This document shows, piece after piece, positions 23,896 to 33,871 of a stretch of DNA of 64,000 nt. Position numbers and translations under genes: made by a program. The notes under the pieces were generated by a model. That model was not told the DNA's origin. It worked only from the letters and a program-made list of their open reading frames with translations, and did not search any database. Source of the DNA: Burkholderiaceae bacterium (GTDB lineage: Bacteria; Pseudomonadota; Gammaproteobacteria; Burkholderiales; Burkholderiaceae_C). Within the stretch, counting starts at the first letter, position 1. Each line of letters opens with the position of its first letter. The DNA is taken from contig JAFEHU010000051.1 in the NCBI GenBank assembly GCA_017848435.1, forward strand, positions 62,001-126,000, given 5' to 3'.

Positions 23896-26499
23896 TCAGG
23901 CTGTGACCTGGTCCGCGAGATCGGTGTAGTCCTTCACTTTGTCGAAGTTCAGGTACTGGTAGATCTTGTCGCTGCTGGCGGTGAGCACGCCCATGTCGGC
24001 CAGGTACTCTGCGCGCGTGGGGATGCGGCCGAGTTTGGAGCAGATGGACGCCAGTTCGGCCGAGCCGAGGTAGACGAAGCTGTTCTTGCCCAGGCGGTTC
24101 GGGAAGTTGCGGGTGCTGGTGGAGAACACGGTGGCGCCCTCTTTCACCTGCGCCTGGTTGCCCATGCAGAGGCTGCAACCGGGCATTTCCATGCGGGCGC
24201 CGGCCGAACCGAGCACGCCGTAGTGGCCCTCTTCGGTCAGTTGCTTGGCGTCCATCTTGGTCGGTGGAGCGACCCACAGCTTGACCGGAATGTCGCGCTT
24301 GCCTTCGAGCAGCTTGGAAGCCGCACGGAAGTGGCCGATGTTGGTCATGCACGAGCCGATGAAGACTTCGTCGATCTTGGCGCCGGCCACGTCGCTCAGG
24401 GTCTTCACGTCGTCGGGGTCGTTCGGGCAAGCCACGATGGGCTCGACGATGTCGGCCAGGTCGATGTCGATCACGGCGGCGTAGTCGGCATCGGCATCGC
24501 CCTTGAGCAACTGCGGGTCGGCCAGCCAGGCTTCCATGGCGGCGATGCGGCGCTTGATGGTGCGCACATCCGAGTAACCGGTGGCGATCATCCACTTCAG
24601 CATGGTGATGTTGCTGTTGATGTACTCAATGATCGGCGCTTTGTCCAAATGCACCGTGCAGCCGGCGGCGGAACGCTCGGCCGAGGCGTCGCTCAGTTCA
24701 AACGCCTGTTCCACTTTCAGGTCAGGCAGGCCTTCAATTTCCAGAATGCGGCCGGAGAAGATGTTTTTCTTGCCTTGCTTGGCCACGGTCAGCAAACCGG
24801 CCTTGATGGCGTACAGCGGAATCGCGTTGACCAGGTCGCGCAGGGTCACGCCGGGCTGCATCTTGCCCTTGAAGCGCACCAGCACCGACTCGGGCATGTC
24901 CAGCGGCATCACGCCGGTGGCGGCGGCAAACGCCACCAGACCAGAACCGGCGGGGAAGCTGATGCCGATCGGGAAGCGGGTGTGGCTGTCGCCACCGGTG
25001 CCGACCGTGTCAGGCAACAGCATGCGGTTGAGCCAGCTGTGGATGATGCCGTCACCAGGGCGCAGCGGGATGCCGCCACGGGTGCTGATGAAATCGGGCA
25101 GCTCGTGGTGCATCTTCACGTCCACCGGCTTGGGGTAGGCGGCGGTGTGGCAGAACGACTGCATCACCAGGTCGGCGCTGAAGCCCAGGCAGGCCAGGTC
25201 TTTCAGTTCGTCGCGGGTCATCGGGCCGGTGGTGTCCTGGCTGCCGACCGAAGTCATCTTCGGCTCGCAGTAGGTGCCGGGCATCACGCCCTGGCCTTCG
25301 GGCAGACCGCAGGCGCGGCCAACCATCTTTTGCGCCAGGCTGAAACCCTTGGCGTTGGCGGCCGGGTTCTGCGGCAGGCGGAACAGCGTGGACGGGGGCA
25401 GACCCAGAGCAGCACGCGCCTTGGCGGTCAGGCCACGGCCGACGATCAGCGGAATGCGGCCACCGGCGCGCACTTCGTCAAACAGCACATCGCTCTTGAC
25501 CTTGAACTCGGCAATCACCTTGCCGTCTTTCAGCGCCTTGCCGTCGTAGGGGCGCAGCTCCACTGTGTCGCCCATGGCCATCTGGCTCACGTCGAGCTCG
25601 ATCGGCAGCGCGCCGGCATCTTCCATGGTGTTGTAGAAAATCGGGGCGATTTTGGCACCCAGGCAGACGCCACCGAAGCGCTTGTTCGGCACAAAAGGAA
25701 TGTCTTCACCGGTGAACCACAGCACCGAGTTGGTGGCCGACTTGCGGCTGGAGCCGGTGCCGACCACGTCACCCACGTAGGCCACCAGGTTGCCCTTGGC
25801 GCGCAGGTCTTCAATGAACTTCACCGGGCCGCGTTTGCCGTCTTCTTCGGGCGTGATGCCGTCGCGCTTGTTTTTCAACATGGCCAAGGCGTGCAGCGGG
25901 ATGTCGGGGCGGCTCCAGGCGTCGGGCGCGGGGCTCAGGTCGTCGGTGTTGGTTTCGCCGGTCACCTTCAGGATGGTGATGGTGATGCTGTCGGGCACGG
26001 CCGGACGCGAGGTGAACCACTCGGCGTCGGCCCAGCTTTGCAGCACGCCCTTGGCGTGGGCGTTGCCGGCGTCGGCCTTCTCTTTGACGTCGTGGAACTG
26101 GTCAAACATCAGCAGGGTTTTCTTCAGGCCGTCTGCGGCGGTGGCGGCCACGGCTTCTGCGGTGTCGTCCAGCAGGTCGATCATCGGGCTGATGTTGTAA
26201 CCGCCCAACATGGTGCCCAACAGTTCGGTGGCTTTTTCGCGGCTGATCAGCGCGCATTTCTCGGTGCCGTGGGCCACGGCGGCGAGGTAGCTGGCCTTGA
26301 CCTTGGCGGCGTCGTCCACGCCAGCAGGCACACGGTGGGTGATCAGGTCCACCAGCTGGGCTTCGGTGCCAGCGGGCGGGTTCTTCAACAACTCGATGAC
26401 TTCACCGGTTTGCTTGGCCGACAGCGGCAGCGGCGGGATGCCCAGGGCAGCGCGTTCGGCCACGTGGGCACGGTAGGACTCCAAAAAGGTCGACGACAT
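23896..26499 (-). CDS. acnB: Aconitate hydratase B (867 aa)
   Basis: TCA-cycle enzyme interconverting citrate and isocitrate with a [4Fe-4S] cluster. It has the AcnB domain order, with the N-terminal HEAT-like domain ([20 protein letters not shown]), swivel domain, then the catalytic domains. Cluster cysteines are visible in [11 protein letters not shown] and in CSLCMGN. Length is typical. GGAGA lies upstream of the ATG. It is the last gene of the minus-strand group mdh, CitE-like lyase, secreted protein, acnB, and is followed by a strong terminator and the ICE junction. A GGGCT-A-AGCCC dyad lies 31 bp upstream of its start (26530-26540). Confidence 0.97.
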   Translation of the reverse strand: MSSTFLESYRAHVAERAALGIPPLPLSAKQTGEVIELLKNPPAGTEAQLVDLITHRVPAGVDDAAKVKASYLAAVAHGTEKCALISREKATELLGTMLGGYNISPMIDLLDDTAEAVAATAADGLKKTLLMFDQFHDVKEKADAGNAHAKGVLQSWADAEWFTSRPAVPDSITITILKVTGETNTDDLSPAPDAWSRPDIPLHALAMLKNKRDGITPEEDGKRGPVKFIEDLRAKGNLVAYVGDVVGTGSSRKSATNSVLWFTGEDIPFVPNKRFGGVCLGAKIAPIFYNTMEDAGALPIELDVSQMAMGDTVELRPYDGKALKDGKVIAEFKVKSDVLFDEVRAGGRIPLIVGRGLTAKARAALGLPPSTLFRLPQNPAANAKGFSLAQKMVGRACGLPEGQGVMPGTYCEPKMTSVGSQDTTGPMTRDELKDLACLGFSADLVMQSFCHTAAYPKPVDVKMHHELPDFISTRGGIPLRPGDGIIHSWLNRMLLPDTVGTGGDSHTRFPIGISFPAGSGLVAFAAATGVMPLDMPESVLVRFKGKMQPGVTLRDLVNAIPLYAIKAGLLTVAKQGKKNIFSGRILEIEGLPDLKVEQAFELSDASAERSAAGCTVHLDKAPIIEYINSNITMLKWMIATGYSDVRTIKRRIAAMEAWLADPQLLKGDADADYAAVIDIDLADIVEPIVACPNDPDDVKTLSDVAGAKIDEVFIGSCMTNIGHFRAASKLLEGKRDIPVKLWVAPPTKMDAKQLTEEGHYGVLGSAGARMEMPGCSLCMGNQAQVKEGATVFSTSTRNFPNRLGKNSFVYLGSAELASICSKLGRIPTRAEYLADMGVLTASSDKIYQYLNFDKVKDYTDLADQVTA

Positions 26500-26529
26500 G
26501 GCTTTTTCTCCAAAAAAACAATCAAATCA

Positions 26530-26577
26530 GGGCTAAGCCCCAGTGAAACCTAACGATTCAGCTACGCTTTCAGTAGC
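26530..26577 (-). promoter_or_regulatory. Two short hairpins in the acnB upstream region
   Basis: GGGCT-A-AGCCC (26530-26540) and GCTAC-N7-GTAGC (26561-26577) lie in the 96-bp gap before acnB. They could be leader structures or operator sites; no function can be assigned. The gap is long enough to hold an acnB promoter separate from the upstream genes. Confidence 0.3.
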
Positions 26578-26595
26578 AAATACAACCCCGCGGTG

Positions 26596-27246
26596 TCACT
26601 TGGCAGCGGGCGGTGTGGGGCCTGTGGGGTAAACCGGGGCCACGCCCATGGGCGCGGCGCGCACCGGTGCGGTGGTCGCCGCCGCTGGCAAGGGCTCAAG
26701 CAAGTTGGGTGCCGGATTGGCCTTGAGCGACTGGGCCAGGGCCACCTGGGCGGGGCTTTGGCACTCGTCGGCCAGGCGCTGGCCCAGCTTCTGGTTCATC
26801 AGCATCGACTTGTTGCCCAGCTGCAGCCAGACCGCGCCGGCACGTTGGTCTTCCAGGCGGATGGCGCCAGTGCTGGTGGTCACCGGGAACATGCGGTAAC
26901 GCACCGCTTTGGCCTGCACGTCAAAGTAGCCAGGAGACTTGGGATCGGCGGTGATGCTGACCGAGCTGCCCAGCTCACACGGCAGATGGCCCACGTGCAC
27001 ACGTTCGGCAATCGCCAGTTCGGCCGGGGTGAGTGCGGCCTCGGCGGCGGCAATGCCGGCCGCCACATTGGACGCAGTGCTCTTGATTTCGGTGCGGCTG
27101 GCGCTCTGCGCCTTGGGCTTTGTGGCCGGTTTGGCAGGCGCCTTGGCGGCAGGGGCGGCTGCCTTGGTGGCAGGCGCAACGGCGGTCTGTGCCAACGCGG
27201 CCACAGGCAGGGTCAACATCAACAGGGTGGCGAGGGTGCGTGTCAT
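26596..27246 (-). CDS. Secreted protein of unknown function (216 aa)
   Basis: Not recognised as a named family. A clear signal peptide (MTRTLATLLMLTLPVAALAQ) predicts export to the periplasm. An Ala/Lys/Pro-rich linker to about residue 48 is followed by a compact domain (about 65-175) with two cysteines, in HLPCELG and ADECQSP, that could form a disulfide. The C-terminus is Pro/Ala-rich. It lies 57 bp after the CitE-like gene and 96 bp before acnB on the same strand. Its place in a TCA-cycle cluster is odd for a secreted protein and may be only positional. Confidence 0.75.
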   Translation of the reverse strand: MTRTLATLLMLTLPVAALAQTAVAPATKAAAPAAKAPAKPATKPKAQSASRTEIKSTASNVAAGIAAAEAALTPAELAIAERVHVGHLPCELGSSVSITADPKSPGYFDVQAKAVRYRMFPVTTSTGAIRLEDQRAGAVWLQLGNKSMLMNQKLGQRLADECQSPAQVALAQSLKANPAPNLLEPLPAAATTAPVRAAPMGVAPVYPTGPTPPAAK

Positions 27247-27303
27247 GGTGTTTGTCTCTCTCGGTGGGCGGTGTGTCTTGTGGTGGGAACGCAGGGGCCA
27301 GGC

Positions 27304-28344
27304 TCAGTGCACCCCTGGCGCCAGATTTTGCACCGGCGTGACAGGCGCCTGACGCTGGAAGTGCCGTGCCATCGCGGGTGGCAAGGGGCAACCGGTCTGC
27401 CAGGCGCGCTCCAGCACCTGCCAGTAGTAACGGTAGCTGGCGCGGTCGTGCAACTGGCCACGCACGCTGACCGGCGCCCAGTCGGCCGCCTCGGCCGCCG
27501 ACAGGATGGTGCTGGCGTCGTCCACCTCGCGCGCCTCGGGCGTGAATGCGGCGAGGATCGGCCGGATCTGCGCCGGGTGGATGCTCCACATACGGGTGTA
27601 ACCCAGCCGACGGGCGGCCTGGCGGGCGGCGGTTTGCATGGCCGCAGTGTCGGTGAATTCGGTGACAACACAATGTGAAGGCACCTTGCCATGGGCGTGG
27701 CAAGCCGACGCGATGGCCAACTTGGCGCGCAACACCAGCGGGTGACTGAACTGGTCAATGCCATCGGCATCGGGCCGCGCGCCCATGGCACTGGCCGGAA
27801 TGGCGCCGCCGTGGGACGACACAAAATCCATCAGACCGAAGCTGATTGACTGCACGCGTGGGCAGGCGGCAATGTCATGGGCTTGGTGCACGGCAGCAGG
27901 AGACTCGACCAACACGTGCAAAGGCAGGTCTTGCGCACCGGCGGCGCGCAACGCCTGTTCGGCACGCACAACGTCCTGCACCGACTCGACCTTGGGCACC
28001 ATGATGTGGCTGAGGCGGTCACCCACCGCACCGGCGATGGTGGCGATGTCGGACTCGAAGGCCGGGTGGTCCACCGCATGCACCCGCACCGCAACGCGGG
28101 CTTTGTCAGCGGCCAGTGCCACCAGCGCCACCACCATGGCGGCGTGGTCGGCTTCGCCACCGACCGGCGCACCGTCTTCGCAGTCCAGCGTCACGTCAAA
28201 AACGCAGGCACCGAACTCTTCGCTCATCTCGGCCTGCAACTGCAGGCTCTTGCGCATCCGCGCCTCGACACCGCTGTAGTGGTCACAGACGGGAATGGTG
28301 ACATTCCCGGCTTGCGCCCCCAGCAGAATCTCGCGTGGATGCAC
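27304..28344 (-). CDS. HpcH/HpaI aldolase / CitE-like CoA-ester lyase (346 aa)
   Basis: TIM-barrel lyase related to citrate lyase beta subunits and malyl-CoA lyases. Visible motifs are [13 protein letters not shown] (metal/substrate Asp and Glu), [19 protein letters not shown] and SISFGLMDF, with MWSIHPAQI near the C-terminus. GTG 28344 is chosen as start: upstream frame runs inside mdh, the GTG gives the family's VHPREIL opening, and it is 16 bp after the mdh stop; no good ribosome site is seen. Without citrate lyase alpha and gamma partners, a malyl-CoA or citramalyl-CoA lyase or thioesterase role is more likely than citrate cleavage. Linkage to mdh fits malate/glyoxylate/acetyl-CoA chemistry. 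Confidence 0.85.
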   Translation of the reverse strand: MHPREILLGAQAGNVTIPVCDHYSGVEARMRKSLQLQAEMSEEFGACVFDVTLDCEDGAPVGGEADHAAMVVALVALAADKARVAVRVHAVDHPAFESDIATIAGAVGDRLSHIMVPKVESVQDVVRAEQALRAAGAQDLPLHVLVESPAAVHQAHDIAACPRVQSISFGLMDFVSSHGGAIPASAMGARPDADGIDQFSHPLVLRAKLAIASACHAHGKVPSHCVVTEFTDTAAMQTAARQAARRLGYTRMWSIHPAQIRPILAAFTPEAREVDDASTILSAAEAADWAPVSVRGQLHDRASYRYYWQVLERAWQTGCPLPPAMARHFQRQAPVTPVQNLAPGVH

Positions 28345-28360
28345 TCTTGTCCAGTCCGGC

Positions 28361-29347
28361 TTACAGGAGGTGCTTGACGCCGTCTTGCTCGCCTTGCAGC
28401 TCGGCCAGGGTCTTGTTGATGCGTTCCTGGCTGAAAGCGTCGATTTCCAGACCTTCGACCAGCTTGTACTCGCCGCCTTCACAGGTGACGGGGAAACCAA
28501 ACATAGTGTCTTTTGGAATGCCGTACTGGCCGTCCGACGGGATGCCCATGGTGACCCATTTGCCGTTGGTGCCCAGGGCCCAGTCGCGCATGTGGTCGAT
28601 GGCGGCATTCGCAGCCGAAGCAGCGGACGACACGCCACGCGCTTCAATGATGGCAGCACCGCGCTTGCCCACGGTGGGCAGGAAGGTGTCGGCGTTCCAG
28701 ACCTGGTCGTTGATCGTCTTGGCGACGCTTTCACCGTTGATGGTGGCAAAACGGTAGTCGGCGTACATGGTGGGCGAGTGGTTGCCCCAGACGGTGAGCT
28801 TTTCAATCGACGACACCGGCTTGCCCGTCTTGGCAGCGATTTGCGACGCCGCGCGGTTGTGGTCCAGACGCAACATGGCGGTGAAATTTTTGCGTGGCAG
28901 GTCAGGGGCCGACTTCATCGCAATGTAGGCATTGGTGTTGGCAGGGTTGCCGACCACCAGCACCTTGACGTTGCGCGAAGCCACGGCGTTCAGGGCCTTG
29001 CCCTGGGCGATGAAGATGGCGCCGTTGACAGCCAGCAATTCGGCACGTTCCATGCCGGGACCACGGGGACGCGAGCCGACCAGCAGGGCGTAGTCGGTGT
29101 CCTTGAAAGCGGTCATTGGGTCGCTGTGGGCTTCCATGCCGACCAGCAGCGGGAAGGCGCAGTCGTCGAGCTCCATCATCACGCCCTTGAGCGCCTTCTG
29201 CGGGCCTTCGACAGGCACTTCCAGCAGTTGCAGGATGACGGGCTGGTCCTTGCCCAGCATTTCGCCGGAAGCGATGCGGAACAACAGGGCGTAACCGATC
29301 TGACCGGCGGCACCGGTAACAGCGACGCGAACAGGCTTTTTGCTCAT
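28361..29347 (-). CDS. mdh: Malate dehydrogenase (328 aa)
   Basis: NAD-dependent oxidation of malate to oxaloacetate. The Rossmann motif [13 protein letters not shown] lies near residues 9-21. Substrate arginines are in [11 protein letters not shown], and the catalytic His is in [11 protein letters not shown]. This is the cytosolic-type MDH usual in beta-proteobacteria. Start set at ATG 29347 ([10 protein letters not shown]) with GGAG upstream; the longer frame to 29386 has no ribosome site. It heads the minus-strand TCA group and diverges from gntR, with the candidate GntR operator 115-135 bp upstream of its start. Confidence 0.97.
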   Translation of the reverse strand: MSKKPVRVAVTGAAGQIGYALLFRIASGEMLGKDQPVILQLLEVPVEGPQKALKGVMMELDDCAFPLLVGMEAHSDPMTAFKDTDYALLVGSRPRGPGMERAELLAVNGAIFIAQGKALNAVASRNVKVLVVGNPANTNAYIAMKSAPDLPRKNFTAMLRLDHNRAASQIAAKTGKPVSSIEKLTVWGNHSPTMYADYRFATINGESVAKTINDQVWNADTFLPTVGKRGAAIIEARGVSSAASAANAAIDHMRDWALGTNGKWVTMGIPSDGQYGIPKDTMFGFPVTCEGGEYKLVEGLEIDAFSQERINKTLAELQGEQDGVKHLL

Positions 29348-29464
29348 AGCAGGAACTCCAGAGGGTTTGAAAAACGGTACCGGCAACCCCGGTTTGCAGT
29401 CCCTGTGGGTCGCGCGCTGACAGCCTTGGAGTTTACCCGCGAAAACCCTAGGAAGTCAATTTGT

Positions 29465-29482
29465 CTTATGTCTTATATAAGA
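29465..29482. promoter_or_regulatory. Candidate GntR operator between mdh and gntR
   Basis: The 12-bp perfect palindrome TCTTATATAAGA (29471-29482) is preceded one base upstream by a further half-site TCTTAT (29464-29469). The AT-rich site stands out in GC-rich surroundings and lies 42 bp before the gntR start and in the mdh upstream region. An AT-centred dyad suits HutC-type GntR repressors, so shared control of gntR and mdh is likely but unproven. Confidence 0.55.
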
Positions 29483-29523
29483 TATGATTCACCGAAACGC
29501 AACGCACGCCACACCCACCACCC

Positions 29524-30306
29524 ATGGCCGCCACGCCCCCCTCCGCGCCGGATCCCACAGCCAACGGCACCGAGCCTGCGGCACCGGCGTTCAGCCCGCT
29601 GTACCAGCAGATCAAAAGCCTGATCCTGCACAGCCTGCAGGCCGGCGAGTGGAAACCGGGTGAGGCCATTCCCAGCGAAATGGACCTCGCAGCACGCTAC
29701 CGCGTCAGCCAGGGCACCGTGCGCAAGGCAATTGACGAACTGGCCGCCGAAAACCTGGTGCAACGCCGCCAGGGCAAGGGCACCTTCGTGGCCACCCACG
29801 CCGAACGCCAGGTCCAGTACCGCTTCCTGAAACTGATTCCCGACACCGGCGACGTCAACAGCGAAGGGCCCGCCGAACGCCGCATCGTCGACTGCAAGCG
29901 CCAGCGCGCCTCGGCCGACGTGGCACGGGCGCTTGGCCTGCGCTCCGGCGACCCAGTGCTGCAGGTCGGCCGTGTGCTGTCATTTGCGGGCATGCCCACC
30001 ATTCTGGAAGACCTGTGGCTGCCCGGTGGCCCGTTCAAGGGCCTGACGGCAGAGCGGCTCAGCGAACACCGCGGCCCGATGTACGCGATGTTCGAGGCCG
30101 AATTCGGCGTGCGCATGGTGCGCGCTGAAGAAAAGATCCGCGCCGTGCTGCCCGATGCGCAGCAGGCTGAACTGCTGAAGGTCGACCCCACCACCCCGCT
30201 GCTGAGCGTGGAACGCATTGCCTACACCTACAACGACGTGCCCATGGAACTGCGCCGTGGTCTGTACCATACCGCCACCCACCATTACCGCAACGAGCTG
30301 AGCTGA
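29524..30306 (+). CDS. GntR-family regulator, HutC subfamily (260 aa)
   Basis: Predicted repressor. A winged helix-turn-helix occupies about residues 20-90 (YQQIKSLILHSLQAGEWKPGE, then MDLAARYRVSQGTVRKAIDEL and the wing QGKGTFVA). A UTRA effector domain follows to the end, as in HutC-type regulators that sense small metabolites. It is divergent from mdh and 137 bp upstream of sdhC on the same strand, so it is a good candidate for coordinating both arms of the TCA block. The effector, possibly a TCA intermediate, is inference. Confidence 0.9.
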   Translation: MAATPPSAPDPTANGTEPAAPAFSPLYQQIKSLILHSLQAGEWKPGEAIPSEMDLAARYRVSQGTVRKAIDELAAENLVQRRQGKGTFVATHAERQVQYRFLKLIPDTGDVNSEGPAERRIVDCKRQRASADVARALGLRSGDPVLQVGRVLSFAGMPTILEDLWLPGGPFKGLTAERLSEHRGPMYAMFEAEFGVRMVRAEEKIRAVLPDAQQAELLKVDPTTPLLSVERIAYTYNDVPMELRRGLYHTATHHYRNELS

Positions 30307-30330
30307 TGTGTCTGCCCCACCACACTGGCA

Positions 30331-30346
30331 ACCTGACTGGTCAGGT
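30331..30346. promoter_or_regulatory. Inverted repeat upstream of sdhC
   Basis: ACCTGAC (30331-30337) and GTCAGGT (30340-30346) form a perfect 7-bp dyad with a 2-base centre, 98 bp before sdhC. It differs from the AT-rich dyad before gntR, so another regulator may bind here. A clear -35/-10 pair could not be picked out. Confidence 0.4.
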
Positions 30347-30443
30347 CAACGATTGTTTGCCAGCGTGTCGTCAGCTTGTTGCGTTGCAATAAAATCCGCT
30401 TAGAACAAAAAGTTACAACGCAGTTACACCACCGAAAGCCACC

Positions 30444-30875
30444 ATGAGCACCCCAGCCAAAAAGCGGCCCGAGTTCCGCAACATCAACGCCTTCAAAGAT
30501 CTGACGACCTACCGCCTGCCCCCAGCCGGCATTGTGTCCATCCTGCACCGCATCAGCGGCGCCATCATGTTCCTGCTGATGCCCTTCATCATCTGGATGT
30601 TCGACACCTCGCTGTCGTCGGAAATCTCGTTTGAAAGTTTCAAGGCCGCGTTCAACGTGGGCATGCTTGGCATCCCAGGCGTGTTGTGGAAGCTGGTGGC
30701 ACTGGGGCTGATCTGGGCATTTGTGCACCACTTCATTGCCGGCCTGCGCCATTTGTGGATGGACGTGAACCACGCAGTGAGCAAGGAATTCGGCAAAAGC
30801 TCCGCGCTCTTCACGCTGGCAACCGGCACCCTGATCACGCTGGCACTGGGCGCCAAGCTGTTTGGCATTTACTGA
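30444..30875 (+). CDS. sdhC: Succinate dehydrogenase cytochrome b556 subunit SdhC (143 aa)
   Basis: Membrane anchor of complex II carrying heme and part of the ubiquinone site. Three membrane segments are visible. The quinone-site motif is PPAGIVSILHRISG near residues 26-39, and the heme-ligand helix contains VHHFIAGLRHLWMD near 92-105. First gene of sdhCDAB-sdhE; 43 bp before sdhD. Length is normal for beta-proteobacteria. Confidence 0.95.
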   Translation: MSTPAKKRPEFRNINAFKDLTTYRLPPAGIVSILHRISGAIMFLLMPFIIWMFDTSLSSEISFESFKAAFNVGMLGIPGVLWKLVALGLIWAFVHHFIAGLRHLWMDVNHAVSKEFGKSSALFTLATGTLITLALGAKLFGIY

Positions 30876-30918
30876 CCCCTACCCCGGTCACCCCAACTAA
30901 TTTGAATGGACAACTGAC

Positions 30919-31284
30919 ATGGCAGTGAATTACGGCGCAAAGCGCATTGTGGTCGGCGCACATTACGGTCTGCGGGACTGGCTCAGCCAGCGCGTCACGG
31001 CCGCCCTGATGGCGCTTTTTACCCTGCTGGTACTGGGCCAGGTGATCTTCACCAGCGGCCCGATCGGCTACGACAAGTGGGCCGGCATCTTCGCAGCCCA
31101 GTGGATGAAAGTGCTGACCTTCGTGGTCATCGTCGCCCTGCTGTACCACGTGTGGGTCGGCATGCGCGACATCTGGATGGACTACATCAAGCCCGTCTGG
31201 CTGCGCCTTTCGCTCGAAATCGGCACCATCGTCTGGCTCGTCGGCTGCGCCGGCTGGTCCATCCAGGTGCTGTGGCGCATCTGA
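30919..31284 (+). CDS. sdhD: Succinate dehydrogenase membrane anchor SdhD (121 aa)
   Basis: Second membrane subunit of complex II. The N-terminus has GLRDWLSQRVTA, then three membrane segments. The heme-binding helix carries YHVWVGMRDIWMDYIKP near residues 75-91, with the heme His and the quinone-site Asp-Tyr pair. It lies between sdhC and sdhA on the same strand with gaps of 43 and 55 bp. Confidence 0.94.
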   Translation: MAVNYGAKRIVVGAHYGLRDWLSQRVTAALMALFTLLVLGQVIFTSGPIGYDKWAGIFAAQWMKVLTFVVIVALLYHVWVGMRDIWMDYIKPVWLRLSLEIGTIVWLVGCAGWSIQVLWRI

Positions 31285-31339
31285 CCCTGGCCGCATTTTC
31301 GGCTGCTGACGCAAGTTTCATTTCACAGGCTGTTTCCCC

Positions 31340-33130
31340 ATGACTTACTCCGTAACCAAGCGCAAGTTCGACGTTGTCATCGTCGGCGCCGGCGGCTCCG
31401 GCATGCGCGCCTCGCTGCAGCTGGCACGTGCCGGCCTGAACGTGGCCGTGCTGTCCAAAGTGTTCCCGACCCGCTCGCACACCGTGGCAGCCCAGGGCGG
31501 CATTGGCGCCTCGCTCGGCAACATGAACGAGGACAACTGGCACTACCATTTTTACGACACCATCAAGGGCTCCGACTGGCTCGGTGACCAGGACGCCATC
31601 GAGTTCATGTGCCGTGAAGCACCCAAGGTCGTGTACGACCTGGAGCACATGGGCATGCCGTTCGACCGCAACCCCGACGGCACCATCTACCAGCGCCCGT
31701 TCGGTGGCCACACCGCCAACTACGGCGAGAAGGCCGTGGAGCGCGCCTGCGCCGCTGCCGACCGCACCGGCCACGCGATGCTGCACACGCTGTACCAGCA
31801 GAACGTCAAGGCCAAGACCAGCTTCTTCGTCGAGTGGATGGCGCAAGACCTAATCCGCGACGCGGACGGCGACGTGGTGGGCGTGACCGCCATCGAAATG
31901 GAAACCGGTGACGTGCACATCCTGCAGGCCAAGACCGTGCTGCTGGCCACCGGTGGTGCCGGCCGCATCTTCGCAGCGTCTACCAACGCCTTCATCAACA
32001 CCGGCGACGGCCTGGGTCTGGCGGCACGCGCCGGCATTCCGCTGGAAGATATGGAATTCTGGCAGTTCCACCCGACCGGCGTGGCCGGCGCTGGCGTGCT
32101 GCTGACCGAAGGCTGCCGTGGCGAAGGCGCGATTCTGCTGAACAGCAACGGCGAGCGCTTCATGGAGCGTTATGCACCCACGCTGAAAGACCTGGCCCCG
32201 CGCGACTTCGTGTCCCGCTGCATGGACCAGGAAATCAAGGAAGGCCGTGGCTGCGGTCCGAACAAGGACTACGTGCTGCTGAAGCTCGACCACCTCGGTG
32301 CCGACACCATCATGAAGCGCCTGCCCTCGGTGTTCGAGATTGGCCACAACTTCGCCAACGTCGACATCACCCGCGAGCCGATTCCCGTGGTGCCCACCAT
32401 CCATTACCAGATGGGCGGCATCCCGACCAACATCCACGGCCAGGTGGTGGTGCCCAACGGCAGCGTGCACAACGAGGTCATCAACGGCCTGTACGCGGTG
32501 GGTGAATGCTCCTGCGTCAGCGTGCACGGCGCCAACCGCTTGGGCACCAACTCGCTGCTCGACCTGCTGGTGTTTGGCCGCGCCGCCGGCAACCACATCG
32601 TCGAATTCAACGACAAGAACAAGACCCACAAGCCACTGCCGGCGGACGCCGCCGACCGCACGCTGGCACGCATCAACCGCCTCGACAACGCCACCAACGG
32701 CGAATACGCCCAGGACGTGGCCAACGACATCCGCTCGGCAATGCAGCAACACGCTGGCGTGTTCCGCACCCAGAAGAGCATGGACGAAGGCGTGGTCAAG
32801 ATCGCCGAACTGCGCCAGCGCGTGGACGCGATTGGCCTGAAAGACAAGTCCAAGGTGTTCAACACCGCCCGCATCGAGGCGCTGGAAGTGGAAAACCTGA
32901 TCGAGTCGGCGCAGGCGACCATCGTCTCGGCCGCCGCCCGCCACGAAAGCCGCGGCGCCCACACGGTGGACGACTACGGTGACACGCCTGCCCACCCGAA
33001 TGGCCGCAACGACACCGACTGGCACAAACACACGCTGTGGTACAGCGAAGGCAACCGCCTGGCCTACAAGCCCGTGCAGATGAAGCCGCTGACGGTGGAA
33101 TCCGTTCCGCTCAAGGTCCGCTCGTTCTGA
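31340..33130 (+). CDS. sdhA: Succinate dehydrogenase flavoprotein SdhA (596 aa)
   Basis: Catalytic subunit oxidising succinate to fumarate. The FAD-binding motif VIVGAGGSGMRASL is near residues 14-27. The covalent-flavin His is in RSHTVAAQGG. The active site includes QFHPTGVAGAG and GANRLGTNSLLDLLVFGR. The C-terminal helical domain is complete. The dedicated flavinylation factor sdhE follows after sdhB. Confidence 0.97.
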   Translation: MTYSVTKRKFDVVIVGAGGSGMRASLQLARAGLNVAVLSKVFPTRSHTVAAQGGIGASLGNMNEDNWHYHFYDTIKGSDWLGDQDAIEFMCREAPKVVYDLEHMGMPFDRNPDGTIYQRPFGGHTANYGEKAVERACAAADRTGHAMLHTLYQQNVKAKTSFFVEWMAQDLIRDADGDVVGVTAIEMETGDVHILQAKTVLLATGGAGRIFAASTNAFINTGDGLGLAARAGIPLEDMEFWQFHPTGVAGAGVLLTEGCRGEGAILLNSNGERFMERYAPTLKDLAPRDFVSRCMDQEIKEGRGCGPNKDYVLLKLDHLGADTIMKRLPSVFEIGHNFANVDITREPIPVVPTIHYQMGGIPTNIHGQVVVPNGSVHNEVINGLYAVGECSCVSVHGANRLGTNSLLDLLVFGRAAGNHIVEFNDKNKTHKPLPADAADRTLARINRLDNATNGEYAQDVANDIRSAMQQHAGVFRTQKSMDEGVVKIAELRQRVDAIGLKDKSKVFNTARIEALEVENLIESAQATIVSAAARHESRGAHTVDDYGDTPAHPNGRNDTDWHKHTLWYSEGNRLAYKPVQMKPLTVESVPLKVRSF

Positions 33131-33164
33131 GATCTGCCACACCCCACTGAATTCGGAGCCCACC

Positions 33165-33869
33165 ATGACCCTACGCACTTTCCAGATCTACCGCTACGAC
33201 CCGGACAAGGACGCCAAGCCCTACATGCAGACCCTGCAGGTCGAGCTGGACGGCAGCGAACGCATGCTGCTCGACGCCCTGATGAAGCTCAAGGCGATGG
33301 ACCCCACCATCTCGTTCCGCCGCTCCTGCCGCGAAGGCGTGTGCGGTTCCGACGCGATGAACATCAACGGCAAGAACGGTCTGGCCTGCCTGACCAACAT
33401 GCGCACACTGCCTGGCACCATCGTGCTCAAGCCGCTGCCCGGCCTGCCGGTGGTGCGTGACCTGATCGTCGACATGACGCAGTTCTTCACGCAGTACAAC
33501 TCGATCAAGCCTTACCTCGTCAACGACAACGTGCCGCCCGAAAAAGAGCGCCTGCAGTCGCCGGAAGAGCGCGAAGAGCTCAACGGCCTGTACGAGTGCA
33601 TCCTGTGCGCCAGCTGCTCCACCAGCTGCCCCAGCTTCTGGTGGAACCCGGACAAGTTCGTCGGCCCCGCCGGCCTGCTGCAGGCCTACCGCTTCATCGC
33701 CGACAGCCGCGACGAGGACACCGCCGCCCGCCTCGACAACCTTGAAGACCCGTACCGCCTGTTCCGCTGCCACACCATCATGAACTGCGTCGACGTCTGC
33801 CCGAAAGGCTTGAACCCGAGCAAGGCGATTGGCAAAATCAAGGAAATGATGGTGCTGCGCACCGTCTGA
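33165..33869 (+). CDS. sdhB: Succinate dehydrogenase iron-sulfur protein SdhB (234 aa)
   Basis: Electron-transfer subunit of complex II. The [2Fe-2S] cysteines are in SCREGVCGSDAM and NGLAC. The [4Fe-4S] set is in CILCASCSTSCP, and the [3Fe-4S] set in CHTIMNCVDVCPKGLNP. Length is typical. It starts 34 bp after sdhA and ends 2 bp before sdhE, indicating one operon. Confidence 0.97.
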   Translation: MTLRTFQIYRYDPDKDAKPYMQTLQVELDGSERMLLDALMKLKAMDPTISFRRSCREGVCGSDAMNINGKNGLACLTNMRTLPGTIVLKPLPGLPVVRDLIVDMTQFFTQYNSIKPYLVNDNVPPEKERLQSPEEREELNGLYECILCASCSTSCPSFWWNPDKFVGPAGLLQAYRFIADSRDEDTAARLDNLEDPYRLFRCHTIMNCVDVCPKGLNPSKAIGKIKEMMVLRTV

Positions 33870-33871
33870 CC

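Noticed and set aside
23540..23900. tRNA gene as integration target at the ICE end
   Set aside because: No cloverleaf-like or tRNA-type 3' sequence could be found; the octamer site explains the junction better.
24223..26553. Plus-strand frame of 776 codons opposite acnB
   Set aside because: It mirrors the acnB codons, has no domain and a composition typical of antisense frames; acnB is certain.
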